A DNA stretch of 64,000 nucleotides from JAHCHG01 sp038251885 (GTDB taxonomy: Bacteria > Acidobacteriota > Blastocatellia > Pyrinomonadales > Pyrinomonadaceae), in contig JBBSAX010000001.1 in NCBI GenBank assembly GCA_038251885.1, forward strand, positions 29,089-93,088, given 5' to 3'. A model generated the notes under the pieces. That model did not search any database, was not told the origin of the DNA, and saw only the letters and a list, made by a program, of their open reading frames with translations. The position numbers and the translations under genes were made by a program. Positions within the stretch are counted from its first letter, which is position 1; every line of letters starts with the position of its first letter. Below are positions 1-8,746 of the stretch, one piece after another.

Positions 1-4
1 TATT

Positions 5-238
5 ATGACAAATGATTTAACACAAATTGTGGCGGAAAAGATGCAGGTTTTGCCGATTGAAGAACAGCAAAAGGTGGTGGAGTTTGTTGAATTATTATCG
101 AAGCCGAAAAAGCAAACTCTTTTGGAAAAATTAGCGGTGATTAGTAGCGGTGTGCCTGATGAGGTTTGGGAAGAACTCCCTACAGATGGTGCAGAAAATA
201 TTGACCATTATTACGGCTCGCCAAAAAAGGTTAAATAA
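5..238 (+). CDS. Small antitoxin-like protein (DUF2281/VapB-like)
   Basis: This 77-residue protein has an N-terminal helix pattern, EKMQVLPIEEQQKVVEFVEL, which is typical of DUF2281-type proteins. In many genomes these are the antitoxin half of a toxin-antitoxin pair or an orphan relative. The C-terminal half, with acidic residues and a lysine tail, would fit a partner-binding region. It starts only five bases into the window, so an operon partner upstream cannot be judged. The 200 bases after it contain no recognisable PIN or RelE toxin frame, so it may be an orphan or paired upstream. The fold-family call is by pattern only. Confidence 0.6.
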   Translation: MTNDLTQIVAEKMQVLPIEEQQKVVEFVELLSKPKKQTLLEKLAVISSGVPDEVWEELPTDGAENIDHYYGSPKKVK

Positions 239-435
239 AAACTCGCAACATCGACAAAATTCTCACGCCCGATAATCATTTTGAACAAGAAGGCTTGATA
301 ATTCATGTTTATTCATTGATACCCTAAATTGAAATTTACCCTTATTCAAAAAATCTCTATCCATTATCAATTACTTACCAAAGACTATCGCTGATCCACA
401 AAATGAGATTAAAAAAGTAATCAAAATTAATTAAA

Positions 436-1563
436 ATGAAGTATTCACCAAGAAAAATCTATTATTACTTTAGTTTGGTTAGTGTGCTGACTTTGATTGC
501 TCTGATTTTCACGCTGATTACTTATTTCGGAGCAGTCAGTGAGGGAAGAAATATAAATTTATGGGCAGTTGCCGGTTCAATTTTTATCGGATTTTATTTG
601 TGGGGCGTATTTTATCCCATAATTTTCCGCATTACCGAACGTTTCGGCTTCGGGGAGAGACGGTTTTTTCTTCGCAATTTATTGCTTCACATAGGATTTG
701 GATTCTCTTTCTCGATCATTCACTTTATCATTCAATCGACTTTCACATGGCTGATTAATCCGATTTTTCAGGAACGTTTTCCGGTGTTGCTCACATACCT
801 TCGTTCATCATTCTTAGGAAGTTTATATCTGGGATTACCATTTTATGCGTTAGTTGTTTTTGCTTCCCAAACGTTTCTTTCCTATCGGCAAATTGCCGAA
901 AAAGAAAAAGATGCCGCACAGCTTAAATCGGAACTTGCACAAGCACAACTCAAAGCGTTAAAGATGCAAATACAACCGCATTTTCTCTTTAATACATTAA
1001 ATTCGATTTCGTCCCTGGTCTTGACCGATCCGCCGACGGCTTATGAAATGATTGCCAAACTCGGCGATTTTCTGCGTCTGACTCTAGATTATAACGAAGA
1101 TCAAATGGTTCTGCTGCAGGAAGAAATTCGCTTTCTGCGAGCCTATTTGGAAATTGAGCAAAAACGATTTTCCGACCGTTTGCAGGTCAAATTCGATGTC
1201 GAGGACACTGTTTTGAGTGTTATCGTTCCTCATCTGGTTTTGCAGCCGATTGTCGAAAATTCAATTAAACATGCAATGTCACAAAGAAGTAGCGGCGGCA
1301 AAATTATCATTAAAGCCCGTAAAATAGAACAATTGTTATCCATTCAGATCGAGGATAACGGAACCGGAAATGCGATAAGTTCGTATGAAACAAATATTGG
1401 TTCAGATTCAGGAACAGGACTGGAAAACATTCGTTCGAGACTCAAACATCATTACGGTGAAAATTTTGATTTTGAATTAAATAAAAATCTTGACAACGGA
1501 ATGACTGTCAATTTAATTCTGCCGTTTAATTTCGACTTTGAGAACACTGTCAACTCAAAATAA
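436..1563 (+). CDS. LytS/YehU-type sensor histidine kinase
   Basis: The first ~150 residues form about four membrane segments with no obvious large sensor domain. A short coiled coil follows (EKEKDAAQLKSELAQAQLKA). Then comes the His_kinase (PF06580) signature QIQPHFLFNTLNSISS, with the phospho-acceptor His at residue 182. The C-terminal ATPase domain shows the N box (QPIVENSIKHA) and the G box (GTGLENIRSRL). The length, 375 residues, is normal for this family. These kinases phosphorylate a LytTR response regulator, and such a gene begins two bases after this stop, so the two are almost certainly co-transcribed and a cognate pair. The ligand is not visible from the sequence. Confidence 0.93.
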   Translation: MKYSPRKIYYYFSLVSVLTLIALIFTLITYFGAVSEGRNINLWAVAGSIFIGFYLWGVFYPIIFRITERFGFGERRFFLRNLLLHIGFGFSFSIIHFIIQSTFTWLINPIFQERFPVLLTYLRSSFLGSLYLGLPFYALVVFASQTFLSYRQIAEKEKDAAQLKSELAQAQLKALKMQIQPHFLFNTLNSISSLVLTDPPTAYEMIAKLGDFLRLTLDYNEDQMVLLQEEIRFLRAYLEIEQKRFSDRLQVKFDVEDTVLSVIVPHLVLQPIVENSIKHAMSQRSSGGKIIIKARKIEQLLSIQIEDNGTGNAISSYETNIGSDSGTGLENIRSRLKHHYGENFDFELNKNLDNGMTVNLILPFNFDFENTVNSK

Positions 1564-1565
1564 AA

Positions 1566-2360
1566 ATGACCAAAAGCCCGATAAAAGTTTTGATCGCCGA
1601 TGACGAGCCGCTCGCCAGAGAACTGATCGCTGAATTATTAAAAGACTTCACCGGATTTAAAATAATCGGAGAGTGTTCAAACGGCAAAGAAGTTATTGAA
1701 TCTATCCGCAATAAATTGCCTGATCTGATTTTTCTTGACGTGCAAATGCCGCAAATGGATGGTTTGTCGGTCATTGATAATATTCAGCCGGAAGATTTGC
1801 CTGCAATCATCTTCGTGACAGCGTATGACCAATATGCCATTCGGGCGTTTGATTTTCATGCTGTCGATTATCTGCTCAAACCGTTTTCAAAAGAGCGGTT
1901 TCAAAAGGCTCTCCAACATGCGGAAGAACGGATATTTAATAATCTATCCATCCAAAATGCTCAGTTGCAAATCTCATCCTTGATTGAAACTTATCAAAAT
2001 AAACCGCCCCATTTAAAGCGAATGTTTCTCAAAGACAAGGGAAAGATCATTTTGGTCGAACCGGAAAAAATTGATTGGATCGAAGCTGATGATAAATATG
2101 TTCGTCTGCATATCGGCACCAAATCTTATCTGACCAGACAGACCTTAAACGCCCTCGAAGCCGAACTGGATTCACAAATCTTTTCCAGAATCCATCGCTC
2201 AAACATTGTTAACCTGATTCGAGTATCAGAAATGCACCCACTATTTAACGGCGAATATATGTTGATTTTAAACGATGGAACAAAGCTCACCTTGAGCCGC
2301 AACTATCGAAACAGATTTTTTGAGCAGTTTGGAAGAAGTTCAGTTAATTCTAATCTTTAA
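1566..2360 (+). CDS. LytR/AlgR-family response regulator (REC-LytTR)
   Basis: The N-terminal receiver domain carries the acidic pair in IADDEPLAR, the phospho-acceptor Asp58 in FLDVQMPQMDG, and the conserved Lys in LLKPFSKERF. The C-terminal ~100 residues form a LytTR DNA-binding domain (KIDWIEADDKYVRLH, then FSRIHRSNIVNL). The gene sits two bases downstream of the LytS-type kinase and is its likely partner. LytTR regulators usually bind direct repeats upstream of membrane or export genes. The adjacent MBL-like, DoxX-like and thioredoxin genes are plausible targets, but that is inferred from position only. Confidence 0.94.
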   Translation: MTKSPIKVLIADDEPLARELIAELLKDFTGFKIIGECSNGKEVIESIRNKLPDLIFLDVQMPQMDGLSVIDNIQPEDLPAIIFVTAYDQYAIRAFDFHAVDYLLKPFSKERFQKALQHAEERIFNNLSIQNAQLQISSLIETYQNKPPHLKRMFLKDKGKIILVEPEKIDWIEADDKYVRLHIGTKSYLTRQTLNALEAELDSQIFSRIHRSNIVNLIRVSEMHPLFNGEYMLILNDGTKLTLSRNYRNRFFEQFGRSSVNSNL

Positions 2361-2475
2361 ATTACTGCCTCCCATCCTACTTTTCCGGCTTTCGGCGACA
2401 AAACTGTTTCGCGGCTGTAAAATCAAGGTTATAAATATTAAGCGAACAAAATATAAAGTATTTCGCTCAATATTT

Positions 2476-4044
2476 ATGAAAACAAAACAGTCATTTTTAT
2501 TTTTTTTACTGTGTTTATTTTTACTGATTCAGCAAGCTGTTCCGGCAGATGGTTCAATTGCCAAAAAAGTTCGAACAAATGACCGGACTAAAGTGCAAGC
2601 ACAAGAATTAATACGTTCTGCGCTTGAAGCCATGGGCGGAGAGGTTAAAATTCGTGCTTTGAAAAACATTCAGTTCGAAGGTATCGGACATATTTTTGCC
2701 GTTGAGCAATCGGAGCGACCCGAAGGTCCTTGGATTGTTAATTATCTACAAATTAGTGAGTTAAGAGATTTATTAAATCAACGTGTGCGGACGACCACCC
2801 AACTGCGAAACAGTCAGATTCCGCAATGGGTGGAAACAACTCAAATTGTTGCCGATGGAATTGCCGCTGCTGAACGCGCCGGAAAATTTTTCCCCGCAAC
2901 TTTTCGGCAAGCCGAAACCGCCAGCCAAAATCTGGCTCTTGCCCCTGAAAGAATTCTTATAAACGCGCTTGATTCAACGGATTTGCGGCTGGAAAAAGAC
3001 ATTCAAATGCAAAGCGTTCGGCAAAAGGTTGTTAAATTTACCCGGAACAAAATTCCCGTCACGATTTATCTCAATTCCGAAACTAATCTGCCGACCGCCG
3101 TTGAAACGATAAATACATCGCCTTATGACCATTTTTGGACAATTTGGGGCGATTACCCGGTAAAAACTTATTACACATACTGGACACTGGAAAAAGGCGG
3201 AATCAGGTATCCGCACCAGTGGGATGTTGAGCGGATAAATATGCCTTACAGCAGTTTTACGGTCACGAAAATGCAGATTGATAAAACGCTTGAAAGTAAG
3301 GATTTCACTATTCCCGACGATGTGAAACAGAAATTTACCGTGATGCCGAAACCTGTCAAAATTGATGAAATCCCGCTTGGTCGCCCGGATCGCCCGGCGA
3401 AAGAGATTGCTCCCGGAGTCGTTAAATTATCAGGCAGATGGGATGTGGCTTTCGTCAAACAGACTGACGGCATCGTTATTATCGAAGCTCCGATCTCTTC
3501 GGGTTATTCCGCCAAAGTTTTAGAAGAAGCCAAAAAGCGTTTCCCTGACGCTAAGGTGAAAGCCGTTATCACAACCTCCGATGCGTTCCCGCACCTTGGC
3601 GGTGTTCGTGAATATGCGGCACGCGGAATACCAATTTATGCACTTGATCTGAATCGTCCGATTCTCGAACGGTTGTTATCAGCGTCATATGCTTCTATTC
3701 CCGACCTTCTTCAGAACAACCCGCGTCAGGCGAATTTCAAAATAATTTCAAATAAAACCATACTCGGAGACGGTTCTAACAGACTTGAGCTTTATCCGAT
3801 TCGCACCGAAACCGGTGAACGGATGATGATGATCTATTTTCCCGCACACAAACTGCTCTACGCCAGCGATTTAGTGCAAAAATCACAGAAAGGCGGATTT
3901 TTTATGCAGCAGTATTTATCGGAAGTGATTCAGGCAGCCAAAAGAGAGAATTTGGAGGTCAATAACGTATTTGCCATGCACACTGATCTAACTCCTTGGG
4001 CTGAACTGACAAATGATGTTGAAAAGCAAATTAACGGTTATTAG
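2476..4044 (+). CDS. Secreted MBL-fold-like protein with degenerate metal site
   Basis: I place the start at the ATG that opens a clear signal peptide (MKTKQSFLFFLLCLFLLIQQ). The longer open frame back to 2320 would overlap the regulator gene and lacks a leader. The 522-residue protein has a ~250-residue N-terminal part of unknown fold. The C-terminal part follows the metallo-beta-lactamase layout. Where MBL enzymes carry HxHxDHxGG, this one reads TTSDAFPHLGG, so all but one metal ligand are gone. The later MBL elements (YFPAHKLLYASDL, then NVFAMHTDLTPW) are still recognisable. It is probably exported. Either it is a non-hydrolytic binding protein or it uses another chemistry. Confidence 0.72.
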   Translation: MKTKQSFLFFLLCLFLLIQQAVPADGSIAKKVRTNDRTKVQAQELIRSALEAMGGEVKIRALKNIQFEGIGHIFAVEQSERPEGPWIVNYLQISELRDLLNQRVRTTTQLRNSQIPQWVETTQIVADGIAAAERAGKFFPATFRQAETASQNLALAPERILINALDSTDLRLEKDIQMQSVRQKVVKFTRNKIPVTIYLNSETNLPTAVETINTSPYDHFWTIWGDYPVKTYYTYWTLEKGGIRYPHQWDVERINMPYSSFTVTKMQIDKTLESKDFTIPDDVKQKFTVMPKPVKIDEIPLGRPDRPAKEIAPGVVKLSGRWDVAFVKQTDGIVIIEAPISSGYSAKVLEEAKKRFPDAKVKAVITTSDAFPHLGGVREYAARGIPIYALDLNRPILERLLSASYASIPDLLQNNPRQANFKIISNKTILGDGSNRLELYPIRTETGERMMMIYFPAHKLLYASDLVQKSQKGGFFMQQYLSEVIQAAKRENLEVNNVFAMHTDLTPWAELTNDVEKQINGY

Positions 4045-4075
4045 TCAACAAGTTTTTAGATCCTGAGGATTTATT

Positions 4076-4714
4076 ATGGGTATTGAAAATGTTTTGGATT
4101 CATTACACGCAAAAGTTAAACAAGTCAGATTTTTGCAGTATTTTACCGTCTTTAATCGAATGCTCTTGGCAGTTTCATTTATACCGTCGGGAATGACTAA
4201 AACTCTAGGCTACCGCTTTTCGCAACTTTCACTTGATTACCAGGCAGGATATTTTTTTGACGCATTATATCGAACGGGCGGTTGGTATCGTTTTATCGGG
4301 ATGGCGCAAGTTACAGCCGCGATTTTGCTGCTTTTTCCGCGCACCGCGACACTTGGAGCAGCGATATTCTTTCCCATCGTCTTGAATATTATGCTGATCA
4401 CATATTTCGTTGATTTTCAAGGAACATGGATGATTACTTCTCTCATGTTTTTGGCAAACTTATATTTGATCTGTTGGGATTACGATAAATTCAAAGCTAT
4501 TCTGCCATTCAATTCGGCAGAAGCGAAACCATTTGTTCTGCGAAAATATTTACTTTTTATTTTGCTCGGCACAATAGGCGGAGTTTTAGCATTTTTATTT
4601 TTTGCGGGGATTACGGTTTATTTTTATAAATTAGGAATTTGGGGAGCCATTGGCGGAGCAATCTTTGGAGGCTTGATCGGATATATCAACGCCCGACATT
4701 TGCAAAAAATTTAG
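4076..4714 (+). CDS. DoxX-like polytopic membrane protein
   Basis: This 212-residue protein has about four to six hydrophobic segments. Its opening (FNRMLLAVSFIPSGMTKTLG) and the following GWYRFIGMAQVTAAILLLFP resemble the DoxX/DoxD superfamily of small quinone- or respiratory-associated membrane proteins. The C-terminus ends in a glycine-rich hairpin (GGAIFGGLIGYINARH). A Shine-Dalgarno-like GAGGA lies 10 bases before the ATG. It stands between the MBL-like gene and the thioredoxin gene, all on the plus strand with short gaps, which suggests one envelope-redox operon. The family call is by topology and motif; function is unknown. Confidence 0.6.
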   Translation: MGIENVLDSLHAKVKQVRFLQYFTVFNRMLLAVSFIPSGMTKTLGYRFSQLSLDYQAGYFFDALYRTGGWYRFIGMAQVTAAILLLFPRTATLGAAIFFPIVLNIMLITYFVDFQGTWMITSLMFLANLYLICWDYDKFKAILPFNSAEAKPFVLRKYLLFILLGTIGGVLAFLFFAGITVYFYKLGIWGAIGGAIFGGLIGYINARHLQKI

Positions 4715-4746
4715 TCGAATCAGGTTAGTGGTTTACACAAATAATT

Positions 4747-5364
4747 ATGAAAATGGGCATATACTTTCTTATTTCGCAAGCGATTTTAATTCTAATCGGA
4801 TTAATTTCAATCTTTGGTGCGATTATTATATTTCGCAAACAATCTAAAAGAATTCCGCATTACGTTTCAGCTGTTTTTTTGTGCCTGACCTTACTTGGCT
4901 GCCTGACAGGACTGGTCGGCACAATTTATTTTAAAAGGCTTTTTGGAATAGACAGAGAAGGAAAAGCCGCACCGAATTTGGCTTATCAAGCTCTGCCTGA
5001 CGATACATCTAAAAGTCTTTTTGACCACCAGGGAAAAGTTATAATTCTGAATCTTTGGGCAACCTGGTGTGGACCTTGTCTGAAGGAAATGCCCGCACTC
5101 AATCGAATTCAAAAAGATTTTAAGGACAGAAATGTGATTGTTTTAGCGATTTCGGATGAAACCAAGGAAGAAATTATAAATTATCTTGAAAAAAATAAAT
5201 TCACGATTAATTTTGGCACAACAAACGATTCAAACTATTTTCGAGAGGATTCAGTTCGACCAACCACCTTCATAATTGACCGCGACGGTATAATTTGTGA
5301 AGTATTTGTTGGAGAAATGAATTATGAAAAGTTAAGTCGAGCAATTAATTATTACCTCGAATAA
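4747..5364 (+). CDS. Membrane-anchored TlpA/ResA-like thioredoxin
   Basis: Two N-terminal hydrophobic segments (about residues 5-25 and 38-58) are followed by a periplasmic thioredoxin fold of ~145 residues. The active site is WCGPC (Trp107 to Cys111) in LNLWATWCGPCLKEMPAL, the TlpA/AhpC-TSA form. The cis-proline loop is VRPTTFIIDRDG. Such proteins reduce extracytoplasmic disulfides or haem-binding cysteines. The gene is 32 bases after the DoxX-like gene and shares its strand, so co-transcription is likely. The length of 205 residues fits a short anchored TlpA homologue. Confidence 0.9.
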   Translation: MKMGIYFLISQAILILIGLISIFGAIIIFRKQSKRIPHYVSAVFLCLTLLGCLTGLVGTIYFKRLFGIDREGKAAPNLAYQALPDDTSKSLFDHQGKVIILNLWATWCGPCLKEMPALNRIQKDFKDRNVIVLAISDETKEEIINYLEKNKFTINFGTTNDSNYFREDSVRPTTFIIDRDGIICEVFVGEMNYEKLSRAINYYLE

Positions 5365-6035
5365 GAAAACTGACTTGGGAGTTAAACAAGAATCAAGTCA
5401 AATACAAGTTAAGATAATAATATACTTGACTCACCTAAATTATTTAGTTCTGCTGAATTTGTTTTAATGTTCTACACCCGCTTTAAATTGAAATCCAAAA
5501 CCGGCTCGCCCGATTGATGACACCTAAATCTATTGTTATAGCTGATGTTACGATGAACAATCCACATACGACTTTGAATTGTGTAGAGTTCAATATTTAA
5601 ACAGGTTCTGCACTCGGACTTTATTTTACTTTGGATTTAATCGAGCGATATATACACTAAATTCCGCGCTCGGTGATAGCTCTTTATGTGAATAGACGGA
5701 GGGTAAACAAATTTTGCAGCTTTGGTAAATGGATGGACAACCACATTTGCCTTGATAAATCTCGCTTCCGCTTATTACAACTTCCTTAGCCTTTTCCGCC
5801 ATTCAGATCTACTCTGCCTCCGCTAACGATGCCCTCATGTCGGACAGTTTCAAAAACAAATGAAATTCGTTAGGCGATAGTAATTTCCTGATTTTCAGTC
5901 GGTTCAAAGACCAATCCCGAACAAAAAATCAGCCGTCGGATTGTTTCTCTACGCGCTCAGAAAAGTAAAAGGCAAGTGAAAAATTTATTATTTACAAAAC
6001 GCAAATCTCAACAATTCTTTCAAAAACTTTCAAAT
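5365..6035. other. Gene-poor spacer between region 1 and the T4SS block
   Basis: About 670 bases separate the thioredoxin gene from the minus-strand secretion genes. No long frame is present on either strand; the only candidate is a 58-codon minus-strand frame listed separately. The composition is mixed, with no obvious tandem repeats and no clear stem-loop terminator. It probably marks the boundary of the conjugation module, which ends here on the minus strand. Confidence 0.5.
5626..5802 (-). CDS. Possible small Cys-containing protein
   Basis: A 58-codon minus-strand frame begins MAEKAKEVVISGSEIYQGK and contains C-x-C-x6-C-x2-C (CGCPSIYQSCKIC), a spacing that could bind a metal. A stop codon lies directly before the ATG. 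A GGAGG sits about 14 bases upstream, a little far for a ribosome binding site. I do not recognise a family. It could be a real small gene or chance; the clustered cysteines are the only positive sign. Confidence 0.25.
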   Translation of the reverse strand: MAEKAKEVVISGSEIYQGKCGCPSIYQSCKICLPSVYSHKELSPSAEFSVYIARLNPK

Positions 6036-6581
6036 TCAATTCTTCGAGAATGTATTGGCTGTTTTTTTGGTTGATTTCAAATCCACCACCGATTGTTCAA
6101 TTAACCCGAAAACACCAAGTTTTTTAAGGCTCGGATCGGCTTCGATACGGTCAATTTGCTCTAAAGGAAGTGCCGCGCCTTTAAACCTTCGGCAAATATC
6201 GGGCGTAACGACCAAAAACCAAGTCGGCGCATCTTCGCGCTCTTTGCCCGTCGGAATCGCCCAGAGCGTAAATTGGTGTGGCGAAATCTGCGTATAGAAA
6301 TAGTAGTAGTTGCGATGATTTAGGGCGCGGTTTTCCGCTGAAAACAAGCGGTTCTTGCGTTCCCAGATAATGCCTTCGAGTTTTTGCAAATCTTCGGGAA
6401 ATCCGCCGCGTTTTTCGTGAAAACGGAGAAGGTCGCGCATCATCATTGATACGGTATCAACCGGCATTTCGGCTTGTTTTTGGCGGTCAACCGACCATAA
6501 CGAATAAATATATGCGGCAATGACAATCAGCAAAGACATCACCGCGACAATTAGCGAAAGTTTGATTCTTGTGGTGTGCAT
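6036..6581 (-). CDS. Pseudopilin-like membrane-anchored protein, last gene of the VirD4 block
   Basis: I choose the ATG at 6581 (MHTTRIKLSLIVAVMSLL): it has an AAGGAG about 16 bases upstream and lies 4 bases after the virD4 stop, whereas the longer frame overlaps virD4 by more than 70 bases. The 181-residue product has one N-terminal membrane helix. A soluble domain follows with FHEKRGGFPEDLQKLEGI and NYYYFYTQISPHQFTLWAI, a layout like pseudopilins, in which a long N-terminal helix is followed by a 'GxxPxxLxxL' turn and a small beta sheet. Function is unknown. Its position implies a T4SS accessory or envelope role. Confidence 0.6.
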   Translation of the reverse strand: MHTTRIKLSLIVAVMSLLIVIAAYIYSLWSVDRQKQAEMPVDTVSMMMRDLLRFHEKRGGFPEDLQKLEGIIWERKNRLFSAENRALNHRNYYYFYTQISPHQFTLWAIPTGKEREDAPTWFLVVTPDICRRFKGAALPLEQIDRIEADPSLKKLGVFGLIEQSVVDLKSTKKTANTFSKN

Positions 6582-6585
6582 AATC

Positions 6586-8739
6586 TTAAAAAACACTCCT
6601 TGTAATCTCCATTTCAGCGCGGGCATCGAGTTCGCGGAAAGCCAGTCGGACATCATCACTCAAACCGTCAAGTGCGTCCGAATCGTCAATGGATTCCGTC
6701 GGATTTTCAATTTCTTTGGTCAAAACTACGGTTATGTTTTCAGATTGCTCCACAATTTCCTCATTTGCAGCTAACCGCATACGCGAAGCGATGTCTTCAT
6801 TGTTGGTCAGATATTCGGGTTGATTTGCCATATTTGTTTCTTCTGTTTCAGTTAGAATCGAATTTTGATTAAAGATTTCATCAACAACTGCTTTGACGAT
6901 CTTTTCATTAGTTTCATCGTGCAAATTTATTCGATTCGAGATGTTATTTTCTTCAATTTCAGAGGATGCACTTTGCGTTTCCGAATAAATTTCGCTGCCA
7001 TTGTCGGCAAACTTGAAACCAACATCAATATCACCCAAATAAATAACCTTCGGCGAGCCGTAAACGGGCGAAAAATACTTTTCTTTCAGGACTGCCATCG
7101 GCGGATAAGCGGCTTTGATCGGCGGTGCGGTGTCGTTGACGATGAGCAGTTCTTTGTGCGCCGAAATTTGCCGAACTTCGCCGGCGTGCATAAGAGCGCG
7201 TTTTTGTTCCGCATAGCGGATATTGTCGTTTTGCTTGCCTGGAAAATCTTGAAAAGTTTTCGCGTAAATAGTCGTATCGCCAAGCTGTTTGGAAGCGTAT
7301 TCTGCCGTGATGTCATCAAGTCCGGGGAGGAATATTTTCGTCATTACTGTTCCAAGAATGGCGTTTGCCTGTTCCTTTCCGTATTGGTCATACATCTGCG
7401 GCAAGTCCTGATAGCCAAGTCCCAAACCGACTCCGCGCCCGCGTCCGATGCCGGAGATGCGTTTTACTTCAGCGACGTTAAGTTGATAGGCTTCGTCAAT
7501 CAAGACAAAACACGGAATTTCCGGCTCATTCACACCGTCGAGTCGCATTTCTAAAACGGCTTGCCCCAAAAAACTGGCGATAAATTCCTTGTAAATCTCC
7601 GCCGCCCCTTCGGAAACAACGAGATAAATAGCTGTTCCCTTTTCCCTTAATTTACTAAAATCAATCACGCGGCAACCTTTTTCTGTTTCCTGCGTCGTCG
7701 GCATCGTCGTAACATTCCGCGTTGGCGCGAGTGTGAACGGGCGAAGTTTGTTGTAAAGACCAATCAGCACCGAGCCGTGTGTTTGCGGTGGTGAGCGACG
7801 GAAGGCAAAAAAAGCTTGTTTAGCGAAAAAAGACGGCGAAGTTTCGAGTTCGCTGGCGAAAGTATCTTCTTTTCCGCCCACACCAATCAAAAAGTCAGCA
7901 GCAAACGCCGGAATTGCTTTGTCGCCATAAACATAAGCCAAATGCAAAAGAATTGCGGTCAAAGCAAGCTGTTCTGCTTCGCCCCAAAACGGGTCTTGTG
8001 AGGTTTTCTGCCTATTTTCCGCTCCTAACATCATTCCGGCAATTTGGCAGGCGAAAGACGGATTTTCGCGTGCTTGGGGCAAAAAATTCCACCTGTCCGA
8101 TTTTTCGGGGTTGTTTAAATCCAGCCGATAAACATTTCGTGCAAAGTTTCCTGTTTGCTCGATCAGTTCGCCTTTGGGGTCATAAACCAAAACTGACGAT
8201 TTTTTCAAAATGGCGCGAATCATTGCCATAAAAAAGGTTTTTGATTTTCCAGAACCCGTCGGACCGAACATTGCAAAATGCCGCAGCCATTGTTCACGCG
8301 GCAAAAATAAATCGCGTCCGCCGAAAACCTTGGCGAGCGGCAGAGAATTTTTCGGCAAAGGCAACGACTTAAATTTATTGATTAATTTTTTACCGATTAA
8401 ATCCTGAACATTCGCCCAACGCGCCGAACCGTGCGAAGTGGACATTGCATAGAGTCGGTATGACCAGCAAAGCAGATAAGCGTCCAGAAAACCGGCGGCG
8501 AGTGCGAGTATTGCCAAAGACCAGAATACAAGCCACATTAGCCCGGAAACTTCAAGCAAATAACCCGCAAATAAACCGAAGAACGCGCCGGTCAAGCCTA
8601 AAAAAATAAAAAAAACGGCTTGACCGACATCGCTCGCCCACGCCCAAAATGCTTGGTAAGCGGGCAAATATTGTTCATTCGCTTTGCGCGGAATGCCGCG
8701 TGAGGCATCGAATTTTTCTATCCATTGGTGGCTGAACAT
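6586..8739 (-). CDS. virD4: Type IV coupling protein, VirD4/TraG family
   Basis: This 717-residue inner-membrane ATPase would deliver the DNA-protein substrate to the secretion channel. Two membrane helices (about residues 38-62 and 66-90) precede the Walker A motif GPTGSGKS (159-166). DPKGELIEQTGNFARN, a family hallmark, follows shortly after. Walker B lies in CFVLIDEAYQL, followed by GIGRGRGVGLGLGYQDLPQM, which matches the TraG/VirD4 RecA core. The last ~140 residues are acidic and low in complexity and may contact substrate or relaxosome. It is the second-last gene of the minus-strand block. No relaxase gene is recognisable nearby, which is unusual. Confidence 0.93.
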   Translation of the reverse strand: MFSHQWIEKFDASRGIPRKANEQYLPAYQAFWAWASDVGQAVFFIFLGLTGAFFGLFAGYLLEVSGLMWLVFWSLAILALAAGFLDAYLLCWSYRLYAMSTSHGSARWANVQDLIGKKLINKFKSLPLPKNSLPLAKVFGGRDLFLPREQWLRHFAMFGPTGSGKSKTFFMAMIRAILKKSSVLVYDPKGELIEQTGNFARNVYRLDLNNPEKSDRWNFLPQARENPSFACQIAGMMLGAENRQKTSQDPFWGEAEQLALTAILLHLAYVYGDKAIPAFAADFLIGVGGKEDTFASELETSPSFFAKQAFFAFRRSPPQTHGSVLIGLYNKLRPFTLAPTRNVTTMPTTQETEKGCRVIDFSKLREKGTAIYLVVSEGAAEIYKEFIASFLGQAVLEMRLDGVNEPEIPCFVLIDEAYQLNVAEVKRISGIGRGRGVGLGLGYQDLPQMYDQYGKEQANAILGTVMTKIFLPGLDDITAEYASKQLGDTTIYAKTFQDFPGKQNDNIRYAEQKRALMHAGEVRQISAHKELLIVNDTAPPIKAAYPPMAVLKEKYFSPVYGSPKVIYLGDIDVGFKFADNGSEIYSETQSASSEIEENNISNRINLHDETNEKIVKAVVDEIFNQNSILTETEETNMANQPEYLTNNEDIASRMRLAANEEIVEQSENITVVLTKEIENPTESIDDSDALDGLSDDVRLAFRELDARAEMEITRSVF

Positions 8740-8746
8740 AAATTTC

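Noticed and set aside
239..435. Toxin partner for the antitoxin-like gene
   Set aside because: No PIN, RelE or HEPN-type frame can be read on either strand in this gap.
2320..2475. Longer start for the MBL-like gene
   Set aside because: It would overlap the response regulator by 41 bases and bury the signal peptide inside the protein.
6865..7554. 229-codon plus-strand frame
   Set aside because: Antisense shadow of virD4: the minus-strand frame there has Walker motifs and the plus frame has no family features.
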